From a virus, in IMG/VR virus record IMGVR_UViG_3300037587_000256, positions 1 to 25,748 of that record: DNA of 25,748 nt. The stretch is one strand, 5' to 3'. Position numbers and translations under genes: made by a program. This document shows positions 11,698-19,557 of this stretch, one piece after another. Within the stretch, counting starts at the first letter, position 1. Every line of letters begins with the position of its first letter. Under the pieces are notes generated by a model. The model had not been told where the DNA came from. It saw nothing but the letters and a program-made list of their open reading frames with translations, and did no database searches.

Positions 11698-12123
11698 ATG
11701 GGTGCTATAAAAACAACACAGGCTGATAAGGCTTTTTCAAAGTGTATCAGGGAGCGTGCAAATTGGACTTGTGAGCGATGTGGCAAGTATTACCCTGAAG
11801 GCTCTAGGAACGGCATAGAGTGCTCTCACCACCATTCAAGGGGTAACTGGTCTATCCGGTTCGATCCAATGAATGCCGAATGCCTGTGCACCGGTTGCCA
11901 CTTCCTGGAGGGTGGGACACAACAACGCAGGGAGACAGTCTTGACAGATGCCGAACAAGACCTGCTATTTGAGAAGATGCGGGATACTTCTCTAGGCCGT
12001 GAAGCGAGGAAGACGAAAGGTAAAGGGCCGATTGCTAAGCACTACCGGGATGAACATGCGAAGATGGTTGATCTGCGCGATGAATTTAACGCTGGCAGAT
12101 TGGAGTTTATTGGGTATTATTAG
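11698..12123 (+). CDS. HNH / NinG-like recombination nuclease
   Basis: A 141-residue protein starting MGAIKTTQADKAFSKCIRER. CERCGKYYPEGSRNGIECSH (about 25-44), then HHSRGNWSIRFDPMN and LCTGCHFLEGG, form a zinc-binding HNH-type motif (two CxxC pairs, histidines and an N). This layout is shared by NinG-like proteins, though lambda NinG differs in spacing. NinG (Rap) is a Holliday-junction endonuclease, which suits its place after NinB and the nuclease. The open frame extends to 11650, but GAGGAGGATGTG supports the ATG at 11698. A plain HNH endonuclease is the alternative. Confidence 0.7.
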   Translation: MGAIKTTQADKAFSKCIRERANWTCERCGKYYPEGSRNGIECSHHHSRGNWSIRFDPMNAECLCTGCHFLEGGTQQRRETVLTDAEQDLLFEKMRDTSLGREARKTKGKGPIAKHYRDEHAKMVDLRDEFNAGRLEFIGYY

Positions 12124-12146
12124 AGACACGGAATAGGGAGATGGAT

Positions 12147-12404
12147 ATGAGTAACGTTATCAGTTTGGTCAACGCCCGAGCAGAAAGAGACGGATCATTC
12201 GTCAACAACAATTACGGGTTTATTCGCAATTGCATCATAGACCTTCGGCCTGGCGAGGATATAACCTATATAAACAACAATGGGGCAGAAGTTATCGGGC
12301 TTGATGGGTACGCAATTATCCCCAAAGAAGAATACGTGGCTTTAAGGAAGGCAGCCCACGAAGGGCTTACCTTTTGGCAGAAGGTCAAACTTCTATTTGG
12401 ATAA
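12147..12404 (+). CDS. small hypothetical protein
   Basis: An 85-residue protein starting MSNVISLVNARAERDGSFVN. Its MSNVISL opening resembles short phage regulators and NinX-type proteins, but no domain is clear. The tail (HEGLTFWQKVKLLFG) may be an amphipathic helix. The ATG at 12141 touches the GGGAG site, so the ATG at 12147 is chosen. Function unknown. Confidence 0.62.
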   Translation: MSNVISLVNARAERDGSFVNNNYGFIRNCIIDLRPGEDITYINNNGAEVIGLDGYAIIPKEEYVALRKAAHEGLTFWQKVKLLFG

Positions 12405-12428
12405 AATCAATAAGACGGAGGAATCACC

Positions 12429-12659
12429 ATGCTCAAGAAAGGATATGAAGAACGTCGCAACCAGATCACCCAAGAAGCCCCAGAAGGAGCCACGCATTTC
12501 AAAGAAGAATGCAGCAAATGGAACGCTCATTACATCAAGCAGATGTATGCAATGTTTGATGAGCCGCTTACCCCAGCCTTCGTTTATTGCGATGACTGCT
12601 GGACCTATGAGGCTCACCAGCATGCGGATCTTTCAGAGATGATTGACCTAAGGCAATAA
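12429..12659 (+). CDS. last gene of the rightward operon, hypothetical
   Basis: A 76-residue protein starting MLKKGYEERRNQITQEAPEG. It is polar with aromatic residues, and a single YCDDCWTYEAH segment (CxxC at about residues 54-57) could hold a metal with nearby histidines. The ACGGAGG site nine bases upstream is strong. It ends four bases before the hairpin that separates it from the convergent tailspike gene. No family recognised. Confidence 0.66.
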   Translation: MLKKGYEERRNQITQEAPEGATHFKEECSKWNAHYIKQMYAMFDEPLTPAFVYCDDCWTYEAHQHADLSEMIDLRQ

Positions 12660-12662
12660 AAC

Positions 12663-12681
12663 AGGGGCTGCAATAGCCCCT
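12663..12681. terminator. terminator between convergent operons
   Basis: Stem AGGGGCT (12663-12669) and AGCCCCT (12675-12681) around GCAAT. Read leftward it is followed by a TGTTTTATT tract, so it is a good intrinsic terminator for the late operon. Read rightward the tail is CTATTC, weaker, so the early operon may be stopped only partly. Confidence 0.75.
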
Positions 12682-12685
12682 CTAT

Positions 12686-14758
12686 TCACTCCATGAAGAT
12701 GGTGATACCGGCAGGTGTCGAGCTAAGGATAAACGTTCCGTCATTGCTCCCCGCTCTGCCGTATATCTGGACAGCCTCGCCAGCAGTAACCGCAACCGTG
12801 GTGGTAAAGTTGAGCTGTTGAGAGCCTGAAGTGCTAACAATCCCGTCTTGCCATTCGATGGTATCGGCTAGCACATCGTCTATACGAATCTCTATGAATA
12901 TCGGGTCTGTGGTGATAATCGACCGAAATGGTGCAGAGAATCTAACAGTACAAAGACCGGTATGCGGGACCGTGTATTCGTCGTTGGCATTGCTCCACAA
13001 CCCGAAGTCATCCCATGTGCTGGAGAAGCTGATCTTCTGTGCAGCTATGTCTAGAGCGTTGGAGGCGTCAGACTTGATAAATACCTTGTTGGTGTTATCG
13101 ATTGCTCCTTGATGAGAAGCAGCAGTTACATGCCCGTCTTCAATCAACACATTCCTTTCTCTGCTGGTGCCAAGAAAGTTCGCCTTCGTAACATTCGACA
13201 CGTCATCGCCACCAGCAAACAGGAACCGGATATTGGCAACGTTGTCCTCTGTCGTGGCGCTGTCGGTCGTAGTGATGCCGTTGATAGCCGCACCCGCAGC
13301 AGAATCAACCCTAGCGATGATGTTCAAGTTGTTCTGTGCTGCGAATCCAGACACGCTTGAGTTTATAAAAATCATATCGGTAGCGCGGAAGGTATTACCA
13401 CCTACACCCAGAGTGCCGTTCTGGATAATCCGAGTATCAATGTCATTCTTATACCCGTCTATAATAAGATCTCGGCCCCAGTTGTTATCAAGCTCAATCC
13501 CTTGTACGCGAACGTTATGTTGAGTGAATCCAGTTGCGTGGGCTAAAAATAGGCCGAACCCATCTGCACCGTTAACGCCGTTGCTTGCCCCGTTACCCGA
13601 GATTGTCCCTGATGTAATGTGGTGAGCCGCGCCTGGCAGAAAAACTCCACCCATCGCATTCGTAATGATATAAAAATCGCTCATCCTTAGCGTTAGGGAT
13701 GGGGTCTCGATGTTGACGCCAATGCCGGTTCCTCCTGATGATGTGAAGCCGATAAGGCGGAATTCACCACAGGAATAACGGTCAGGCTGTGCATTAAGGG
13801 TCGCGTCAAGAGGTATTGAGAACCCGTTACCTTTTAGGGCGGTCTCGTCATAGTTGATAGACTCCCCAAACCACGCGGAGTATATCTCAGCCCCTGCTGC
13901 GCCTGACGGGCTTGACCCGTCTGTGGTGACAGTCATTTCATTTAGCTTGAATCCTGTGAATCTAGCGCCAATAGTATCTCCCAGCAAAGCTGCCTGAGCT
14001 ACAGTAGGACGGTGACGCAACCAGCTACCAGCAAATCGGTTAATTACTGTTGTTTTGTTCTTGCCTAAACCTATAAAAGAGTTAGTAGGCTGAATGATAT
14101 CCGTTTCGTTTACAGAAGTGCGGGCCTCCACTTGGTTGTTAATGATAAACGTATTCTCACCAAGCTTTGTGCCGGTGGTGCTATCTGCGGCTACCAGTGC
14201 GGCTTGGATCTCTACATCGGTAAAGGTTGTGCCATCGGTAGAGAAGTCATCAGCCCAAACGCCGTTTAGAGGTAACGCAAAGAAACCACCAGTCAGGGCG
14301 ATCTTTGTGGTGGCCGTGACAACCTGCCAATCACCATAACCAGTTGACAGAATCTGACCGGCAGAAAATGTTACCGTCGATCCATCTAGTGCGGTGCCGG
14401 TCTGCATGTCGGCAACGTTATCAAAGACCAATGTGATTGAAGACGTGTCAGACAGTGGATCGGCATTTAGATTGTCTGCGAACTGAATAGCGTTGGATGT
14501 ATCGTTTGCGTCAGCTTCTGCAGCAGTTGGGAAAAGCCACAGATCATATCGCCCGTTGATAAACGGAATCAGCCGGGCGCTACCGGCAGTAACAGGGAAT
14601 CCCAGAGAGTCTAATTGAAACTTGGCAACAGTTGTCCCGCCCGTGGCATCTGTGGCCATTACCAGAGGCGTAGTTGTTCCCTGCTCAAAGGCTTTCAGCC
14701 ACTGATTAGGGAAGTCCTCATATTGAGGGATTGTTAGTGCTATCGGTGCGAATGCCAT
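12686..14758 (-). CDS. tailspike with head-binding domain, beta-helix and C1q-like end
   Basis: A 690-residue host-recognition protein starting MAFAPIALTIPQYEDFPNQW. Residues 1-105 are a virion-attachment domain (FEQGTTTPLVMATDATGGTT, then GRYDLWLFPTAAEADANDT). About 170-550 is a right-handed beta-helix-like region with repeated short strands and asparagine/glycine turns, as in pectin-lyase-fold tailspikes. About 555-690 looks like a C1q/TNF-type jelly roll (VFIKSDASN, FSSTWDDFGLWSN, ending GITIFME). It probably forms a trimer that binds or degrades surface glycan; catalytic residues could not be picked out. AGGAG lies nine bases upstream, and the gene directly follows the ejection-protein gene. 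It is the last gene of the late operon. Confidence 0.85.
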   Translation of the reverse strand: MAFAPIALTIPQYEDFPNQWLKAFEQGTTTPLVMATDATGGTTVAKFQLDSLGFPVTAGSARLIPFINGRYDLWLFPTAAEADANDTSNAIQFADNLNADPLSDTSSITLVFDNVADMQTGTALDGSTVTFSAGQILSTGYGDWQVVTATTKIALTGGFFALPLNGVWADDFSTDGTTFTDVEIQAALVAADSTTGTKLGENTFIINNQVEARTSVNETDIIQPTNSFIGLGKNKTTVINRFAGSWLRHRPTVAQAALLGDTIGARFTGFKLNEMTVTTDGSSPSGAAGAEIYSAWFGESINYDETALKGNGFSIPLDATLNAQPDRYSCGEFRLIGFTSSGGTGIGVNIETPSLTLRMSDFYIITNAMGGVFLPGAAHHITSGTISGNGASNGVNGADGFGLFLAHATGFTQHNVRVQGIELDNNWGRDLIIDGYKNDIDTRIIQNGTLGVGGNTFRATDMIFINSSVSGFAAQNNLNIIARVDSAAGAAINGITTTDSATTEDNVANIRFLFAGGDDVSNVTKANFLGTSRERNVLIEDGHVTAASHQGAIDNTNKVFIKSDASNALDIAAQKISFSSTWDDFGLWSNANDEYTVPHTGLCTVRFSAPFRSIITTDPIFIEIRIDDVLADTIEWQDGIVSTSGSQQLNFTTTVAVTAGEAVQIYGRAGSNDGTFILSSTPAGITIFME

Positions 14759-16579
14759 CTATTGTTGCTCCTGCTGTGCCTGTATCGTCGCTGCTGTTGC
14801 TGCACCGGCTGAAAGGATCAAGTTTCTCTCTGCTGCGCTTCCAGGCTTAGAGTTAGCAAGCTTTATCAGTAGATTCCTGACCGCCGCGCTCTCGTAAGCC
14901 CTTGTGACCACAGCAAGGGAGCCTGCAGTGATGATCGTTGTTAACGGATCTGCAACTGCCCCGCCCCCTACTGCTAGCGGAATAATCTGCTGCCCCGTCG
15001 GGGTTGAAACAGCCGCCTGCTGCGCCCTACGCGTCGCGTCTAATAGCCTACTCAGCCCTTCTACACGTTTTTTGTCGTTGCCTTTAAAAAACACGCCGAT
15101 AGCCTTCTGATAATTAGGTTTGAGCAAAGTCGTTGCCAATCTGTCTGGGTTTGGAGACGCAAAGAAACCGCTATCTGTAAGGGCGCTCCTTATAATCGCT
15201 GCTTTCGCCGATTCTTTACCCTTGGGCGTAAGGCTTTTGTTTAGCCGTTGTAGTTCGCTAATCTTGCCACCCTTAAGGATTGGCCCAACCTTCTCTGGAG
15301 TGATGTCGCCAGTCTCGATCAGCCTCTTCAGCTCTGTATTTTTGACATTCCCCAGTTCGAACGCAAACTTACGATTCGACGCAAGCCAGTCCTTTGCCGC
15401 CTTCTTGTCGTTCTTTCTGGCAAAAGCGATCATATCTTTATCAATAGCCGACTTTATCGACTGCAGCGCCCCTGCTGCTCTGGCGTCGTCACTTCTCCTC
15501 GCTGCCTTTAGGTCGCTTATAACCTCTTGACGGATATCTTTGACTACACTAAAGTCATTACCATCAATTGAACCACTAATATTATTAAGGTTGTCGATCT
15601 GCGATGAGTCTGCTTTCAGTCCTAATCTTGCTTGTCTATCTAATTGTTTCTGAATAGCTGCTTGAGTCTTGGCTACAGGAACATCACCAAAAGGCACTAG
15701 TGTGTCTATGGATCTGTTCCGCTGCTCTGACGCTATAGACAACTCATCAGCATTCTTCTTTTTAAGTGATTTGACGATATCCGCCTCGAACGGAGCATCT
15801 AGATCAGCATTGAATTCATCGGCCAACTCCACCACGATATCTGATCTAGCACGCTGCTGTGCTGCCCTCTTATTACCAGTACCAAGCGGCCCTAGCTTCT
15901 CGCTAAGCTGCTGTAAGCTTTTCCCAGCAAAGCTATCAGGAGGCAATATGTCTGTTGTCAATATAGGGGTGTTTAACTCTTTCCCAGACTGCAATATAGC
16001 AGCCTGTTCCGGGCTAGGCTTTGCCTTGCTAGCACGCCGAAGTCTTCCCGCCCCTTTCGCTGGTAATCCACCAGCAACCATCAGTAACCCCTCAAATGCG
16101 GCCTCCCCTACTGCCCCACCAATCGGCCCTGCAATATCAAAACCAGCCTCACCTGTTGCTTTTCTGCCTTTCTCTAACACATCCACAACTGGTTCCAGTG
16201 TTTCACCCAGCGCCTGCAGACCTGCTTTGCCTTGCGCCGAGGTGGGCTGAAAGGTCAGAGCATTACGAACTGTCTCTACCGCTTTTGCACCAGCCTCCGG
16301 CCCTTCAGCAATCGTGGCTGCAATTCCTGTAAGACCTGCTAGCGGCTCTGCAATGGCTCCTGTGGCCAGTGTTAAGGCAGGATCGACGAACGTTTCAAGC
16401 CCGACTTCAGGCTTTGGGATCAAGTCAGGATTACGCTGCTGTGCTCTGGCTAAGATATTAGGGTCAATTTGAGGATCTGCGCCTATCTGTCTCTTTACAG
16501 TCGCCTGTATAACATTTGGATCAGTCCCGTCTGGGAACTCCAAAACAGTTCCGTCAGCTAGTTGAGCCTGGATTGTCAT
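14759..16579 (-). CDS. ejection (DNA-transfer) protein in P22 gp16 position
   Basis: A 606-residue protein starting MTIQAQLADGTVLEFPDGTD. The N-terminal PDGTDPNVIQATVKRQIGAD motif is frequent in internal virion proteins of podoviruses. The following region is alanine/glycine-rich with hydrophobic helices (LATGAIAEPLAGLTGIAATI; IAGPIGGAVGEAAFEGLLMV) suited to membrane insertion. The middle third is long charged helices. The C-terminal part again has hydrophobic stretches (LAVGGGAVADPLTTIITAGS). In P22-type particles such proteins leave the virion before DNA and help form a conduit through the envelope. The start overlaps the previous stop (ATGA). No lytic transglycosylase motif was found. Confidence 0.68.
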   Translation of the reverse strand: MTIQAQLADGTVLEFPDGTDPNVIQATVKRQIGADPQIDPNILARAQQRNPDLIPKPEVGLETFVDPALTLATGAIAEPLAGLTGIAATIAEGPEAGAKAVETVRNALTFQPTSAQGKAGLQALGETLEPVVDVLEKGRKATGEAGFDIAGPIGGAVGEAAFEGLLMVAGGLPAKGAGRLRRASKAKPSPEQAAILQSGKELNTPILTTDILPPDSFAGKSLQQLSEKLGPLGTGNKRAAQQRARSDIVVELADEFNADLDAPFEADIVKSLKKKNADELSIASEQRNRSIDTLVPFGDVPVAKTQAAIQKQLDRQARLGLKADSSQIDNLNNISGSIDGNDFSVVKDIRQEVISDLKAARRSDDARAAGALQSIKSAIDKDMIAFARKNDKKAAKDWLASNRKFAFELGNVKNTELKRLIETGDITPEKVGPILKGGKISELQRLNKSLTPKGKESAKAAIIRSALTDSGFFASPNPDRLATTLLKPNYQKAIGVFFKGNDKKRVEGLSRLLDATRRAQQAAVSTPTGQQIIPLAVGGGAVADPLTTIITAGSLAVVTRAYESAAVRNLLIKLANSKPGSAAERNLILSAGAATAATIQAQQEQQ

Positions 16580-17784
16580 TGCACTAGATTCCCTTGGGCG
16601 TCGAATTTCAACACTGTTGGAGTCGTGACAGCAGCTGCCGCTGGTTCTGCAGTACCGGCTGGCTGCGCCTCTCGCGTCTTCTTCCGCAAGAACCCCGCCT
16701 GCGTACCCCCCGTATCAAGGAAATCAATCTGCTCTTGGAAGTAGTTGAGTAGCTTCGTCTGTGCTACTTGTCGGGCCTGTAGGTGAGCGATCAATTGAGG
16801 CCCGTCTAATCCAGTTGGTAGAGCGATCTGCTTGGCTAAATCCAACTCACCTTCGGACAGTGCGCCAAATGCAACTGCGCCGATGACATCAAGCGCCAAT
16901 TCTCCCTGTATCTGATCAAGCTCAACAGATGCAGCCTTGATTGATGGGAATCTACGCTCAATCGCTCCTGTGCCTGCTCCTGCCTCAACCGCTTTGATGG
17001 CTCGGTCAAGGTTTCTAATGTTCTGGGCGATCTTGCCGACTCTCTCGAATCCGCTATCAATAGCTTTAGCTCTTGATGCTCCGGTCTTCTTGCCAAACTC
17101 TTCCGCCTGTTTAATCTGGGCTTGGCTCTCTGCTACCTGAGTAGTGAGGGATGGATCACCAGAAATTCGTTCGGCTGCTGATATACCTGCTCTCGGCTCA
17201 AGCCCCAGCTTAATAGCAGCCGCCTGCCCTTTTTTCGTTTTTAACTCGGGATCAGCATCAACTATAGCGGTTAGATTCGCAAACTCTCTCTGTCCTGCGC
17301 TTCCTGTCGGAGCCTGTAGCTGCTTGAAGGCATCTATGCTTTGCTGCATACGTTGGGCAAGTAATTTAGGGTTGCTGTCTAATAGCTTAAGTGCCTCGTC
17401 AACCTCAGTAGTATCAACCCGCTCCCCTTGCCTTGCTGCCTCTACTAAACCCTGTCTGCGTTGCTGTAAGAGCGCTCTGGTACCCTCTATGTCGCCAGCC
17501 GCCAATGCGGGGAGTGCTTGCTGGGAAAATTGAGCGATAGAGTTAAGCCGCGCCGTGTTCCGTTCATCAAGCTGCTGCGTAGGGGTCGCTACTCCCCGCT
17601 CTGCCGTAGTTACTTGCGCCTCTAGCAGGCGGTCACGCAATGGCTGGAGCTGCTGGTTAAGCTCCTGCTGCTGTCTCTGTTGCTGTATTTGCTCAAGCCG
17701 CTGAACATTCAACAACGCATTGCCGAATGAAGCGCCCACATCTGTAGGACGCCCCGCAAGTAGTACTCTAGGATCTGCTGCCAT
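16576..17784 (-). CDS. ejection (DNA-transfer) protein in P22 gp20 position
   Basis: A 402-residue, nearly all-helical protein starting MAADPRVLLAGRPTDVGASF. A glutamine-rich coiled coil (RLEQIQQQRQQQELNQQLQP, about 29-48) is followed by long charged helices with DAFKQLQAPTGSAGQREFAN near 150-170. The C-terminus has KLLNYFQEQIDFLDTGGTQA then a basic, alanine-rich tail. The coiled-coil, helical composition and order in the operon fit gp20-like ejection proteins. It overlaps its neighbours by one to four bases. Confidence 0.66.
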   Translation of the reverse strand: MAADPRVLLAGRPTDVGASFGNALLNVQRLEQIQQQRQQQELNQQLQPLRDRLLEAQVTTAERGVATPTQQLDERNTARLNSIAQFSQQALPALAAGDIEGTRALLQQRRQGLVEAARQGERVDTTEVDEALKLLDSNPKLLAQRMQQSIDAFKQLQAPTGSAGQREFANLTAIVDADPELKTKKGQAAAIKLGLEPRAGISAAERISGDPSLTTQVAESQAQIKQAEEFGKKTGASRAKAIDSGFERVGKIAQNIRNLDRAIKAVEAGAGTGAIERRFPSIKAASVELDQIQGELALDVIGAVAFGALSEGELDLAKQIALPTGLDGPQLIAHLQARQVAQTKLLNYFQEQIDFLDTGGTQAGFLRKKTREAQPAGTAEPAAAAVTTPTVLKFDAQGNLVQ

Positions 17785-18476
17785 TAGAGTCCGGCTCCCC
17801 CGCCCTGACCAACCGAACCTGGGGCACCTGGTGATATGAATCTGGTTGGTGTTAATCCAGTTGTTACCGCACCACCTCCCCCGCCAAATCCACCGCTTGC
17901 TCCAAGCGTTGCCAAGTTGATAAGATTTGATGTCCCTGCTGCCCGTGCGTTAGCTACGCCAATACCGCCCGCAGCATTGATATTGCCGACATCTTGAAGC
18001 AGAGGAGATATATTAGAGGTTGCCCCAATCTCAACGTTAGCCTGTTGGCCCGCTACGCCCCGCCCAAAGTCCAATAGACCCGCAATGCTTCGCTTCTGAT
18101 CGCCTATCAATGGAGATGCTGACAGCAATACGTTCTTGCTCAGTTGCTCAAGGGTATCGCCCGCACTCAGCCGCCCTCTCGCTGCTGCCAGCTTCTGAGT
18201 GCCTGTCTGTGCCTGCTCTAGCGCTAGGCTGAATAAAGGGTTGCTCTGTAGGAAGTCGAATTGTTGCTGAGGGTCGGTTAGGAAGCTTGCTTGCTCCAAC
18301 CCTTGCTGGCCAGGTGCGCCAAACGGCTGTAGAAACTCCTGCGCCCGTCCTGCGCCTGCCTCTTGCCGGGCGATGGCCTCTTGCGTGGCTTGCACCTGCG
18401 CTACACGCCCTGCTTCAGCAGCATCCGCGGCAGATGATCCAGTAATAGCGCCTATTGTGTTCTTAACAAATCCCAT
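17784..18476 (-). CDS. ejection (DNA-transfer) protein in P22 gp7 position
   Basis: A 230-residue protein starting MGFVKNTIGAITGSSAADAA. The N-terminal short hydrophobic segment is followed by a helical alanine/glutamine-rich region, a conserved-looking FLTDPQQQFDFLQSNPLFSL segment (about 65-84), then AAARGRLSAGDTLEQLSKNV. The C-terminal 50 residues are glycine-rich and flexible (GGFGGGGGAV). Small podovirus proteins with NPLF..AL and RG..S motifs accompany the two larger ejection proteins. The start overlaps the GNAT gene by 14 bases. Confidence 0.68.
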   Translation of the reverse strand: MGFVKNTIGAITGSSAADAAEAGRVAQVQATQEAIARQEAGAGRAQEFLQPFGAPGQQGLEQASFLTDPQQQFDFLQSNPLFSLALEQAQTGTQKLAAARGRLSAGDTLEQLSKNVLLSASPLIGDQKRSIAGLLDFGRGVAGQQANVEIGATSNISPLLQDVGNINAAGGIGVANARAAGTSNLINLATLGASGGFGGGGGAVTTGLTPTRFISPGAPGSVGQGGGAGL

Positions 18477-18912
18477 GATCTAACCTCAACACCTGTACGT
18501 TTGATAGTTTGCCGTCTTGAAGGTGTGCATCTTCTTTGATTTCGATGCACTTAAACCCAAACGATTCGGCAAATCTAACAACATTCCCATAAATACAGGG
18601 AATCTCGGCGTATATTGGCAAGTTCTTGGCTAGGCCGATGTCAAGCGCCATTCTTGCAAAGCTTAAAGCGTGCTCCTTCCTGAATTCTGGTAAAACCTGG
18701 ATGTGGCAGTAATATTTACTGTCAACCCAATGATACACCATAATCCCAACTGCATCATCTCCATAAATACCAACGATATAGTTGTGATCCTCCAGTGGTG
18801 GGGTGAATTCCTCTACCGGTGGGCAGTTATCATCTATGATCGTCCTGTATATCTCTGGGTGACAAAGTATCGACTTAATCAACCCAATGTCCTGTGTACT
18901 CTCTACGATCAT
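18463..18912 (-). CDS. GNAT-like protein in P22 gp14 position
   Basis: A 149-residue protein starting MIVESTQDIGLIKSILCHPE. The layout is GNAT-like: a central strand pair (NYIVGIYGDDAVGIMVYHWV), HIQVLPEFRKEHALSFARMA with the RKEHA in the acyl-CoA loop position (R-x-x-x-A type), and a YGNVVRFAESFGFK segment typical of the final GNAT helix and strand. P22 gene 14, a head-assembly factor in this place, belongs as I recall to DUF2824, which is GNAT-related. The canonical acetyl-CoA pocket is degenerate, so enzyme activity is uncertain. It starts in ATGA with the previous gene. Confidence 0.65.
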   Translation of the reverse strand: MIVESTQDIGLIKSILCHPEIYRTIIDDNCPPVEEFTPPLEDHNYIVGIYGDDAVGIMVYHWVDSKYYCHIQVLPEFRKEHALSFARMALDIGLAKNLPIYAEIPCIYGNVVRFAESFGFKCIEIKEDAHLQDGKLSNVQVLRLDHGIC

Positions 18913-19238
18913 GTAACTTCTGACCCTGATAGGACTGTGTTATAAGACGCTGCTACAGACGACTGTATCTTGATTGAGTCGCCTGCGTTGATCTTCAGTC
19001 CTGCCGCCTGGTCAACAGTCCAACTCTTGCCAATTCCTGCAGGTACTTTTCTGACTGCCAGAATCCTATCCGTAGTGCCATCGTTAAAATAGACGCTAAA
19101 TGTGTTAATCACTGCAGAGCCGTTTGTAACAACCAAGCTTAGGCCAGCCGCAACAGTGCCGGCCACGCCTGTGTGCAGAGTGGTTAGGTCTGTTGTGACT
19201 ACTGTTCTTGCGTCTAGATTTTGCGGTGCTCTTGCCAT
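18909..19238 (-). CDS. small virion structural protein
   Basis: A 109-residue beta-rich protein starting MARAPQNLDARTVVTTDLTT. It contains many threonine/serine/valine strands (LSLVVTNGSAVINTFSVYFN) and ends IQSSVAASYNTVLSGSEVT. The composition resembles decoration or tail-accessory proteins. It lies between a 104-residue unknown and the GNAT gene in the late operon and may occupy the needle/accessory slot. No catalytic motif; assignment from place and composition only. Confidence 0.5.
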   Translation of the reverse strand: MARAPQNLDARTVVTTDLTTLHTGVAGTVAAGLSLVVTNGSAVINTFSVYFNDGTTDRILAVRKVPAGIGKSWTVDQAAGLKINAGDSIKIQSSVAASYNTVLSGSEVT

Positions 19239-19242
19239 TCTC

Positions 19243-19557
19243 TCACCACTCGACTTTAATGGTCACGGTTGACAAAACAGGGCCGCTCATAGTGTTTGTA
19301 GCGCTCACTGTATATCCCTGATCAACGAGACACTCAACGACCTTGTTGAAATTGCTGAACGTGTCATCAGGTAGCTCTATATTTACCGCCCCGCTGATCA
19401 CCGATGCAGCCAGTTCTTTCTCTACAACGCGAAGGCCGGCAGTGGATGCAACTCCTATAAGAGTATCAAACTGCAACATCGGGGCTGCAGTCGTAGCCAT
19501 TATAGTGTTGTTGGTGTCGCTTTCTGTCGCTGCTGTTGTACTTGATCTAAGCGCCAT
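19243..19557 (-). CDS. small late protein
   Basis: A 104-residue protein starting MALRSSTTAATESDTNNTIM. A polar first 25 residues lead to a probable alpha/beta domain (VVEKELAASVISGAVNIELP, then FNKVVECLVDQGYTVSATN) ending TVTIKVEW. The FxxVVExLVDQGYTVS pattern looks like a compact fold often seen in small virion-associated proteins. The TAATG overlap with the preceding gene indicates coupling. Function unknown. Confidence 0.55.
   Translation of the reverse strand: MALRSSTTAATESDTNNTIMATTAAPMLQFDTLIGVASTAGLRVVEKELAASVISGAVNIELPDDTFSNFNKVVECLVDQGYTVSATNTMSGPVLSTVTIKVEW

Noticed and set aside
12686-14758. Diversity-generating retroelement as in BPP-1
   Set aside because: No reverse transcriptase frame or template/variable repeat pair was seen, and the tailspike ends in a jelly-roll-like rather than a C-type lectin domain.
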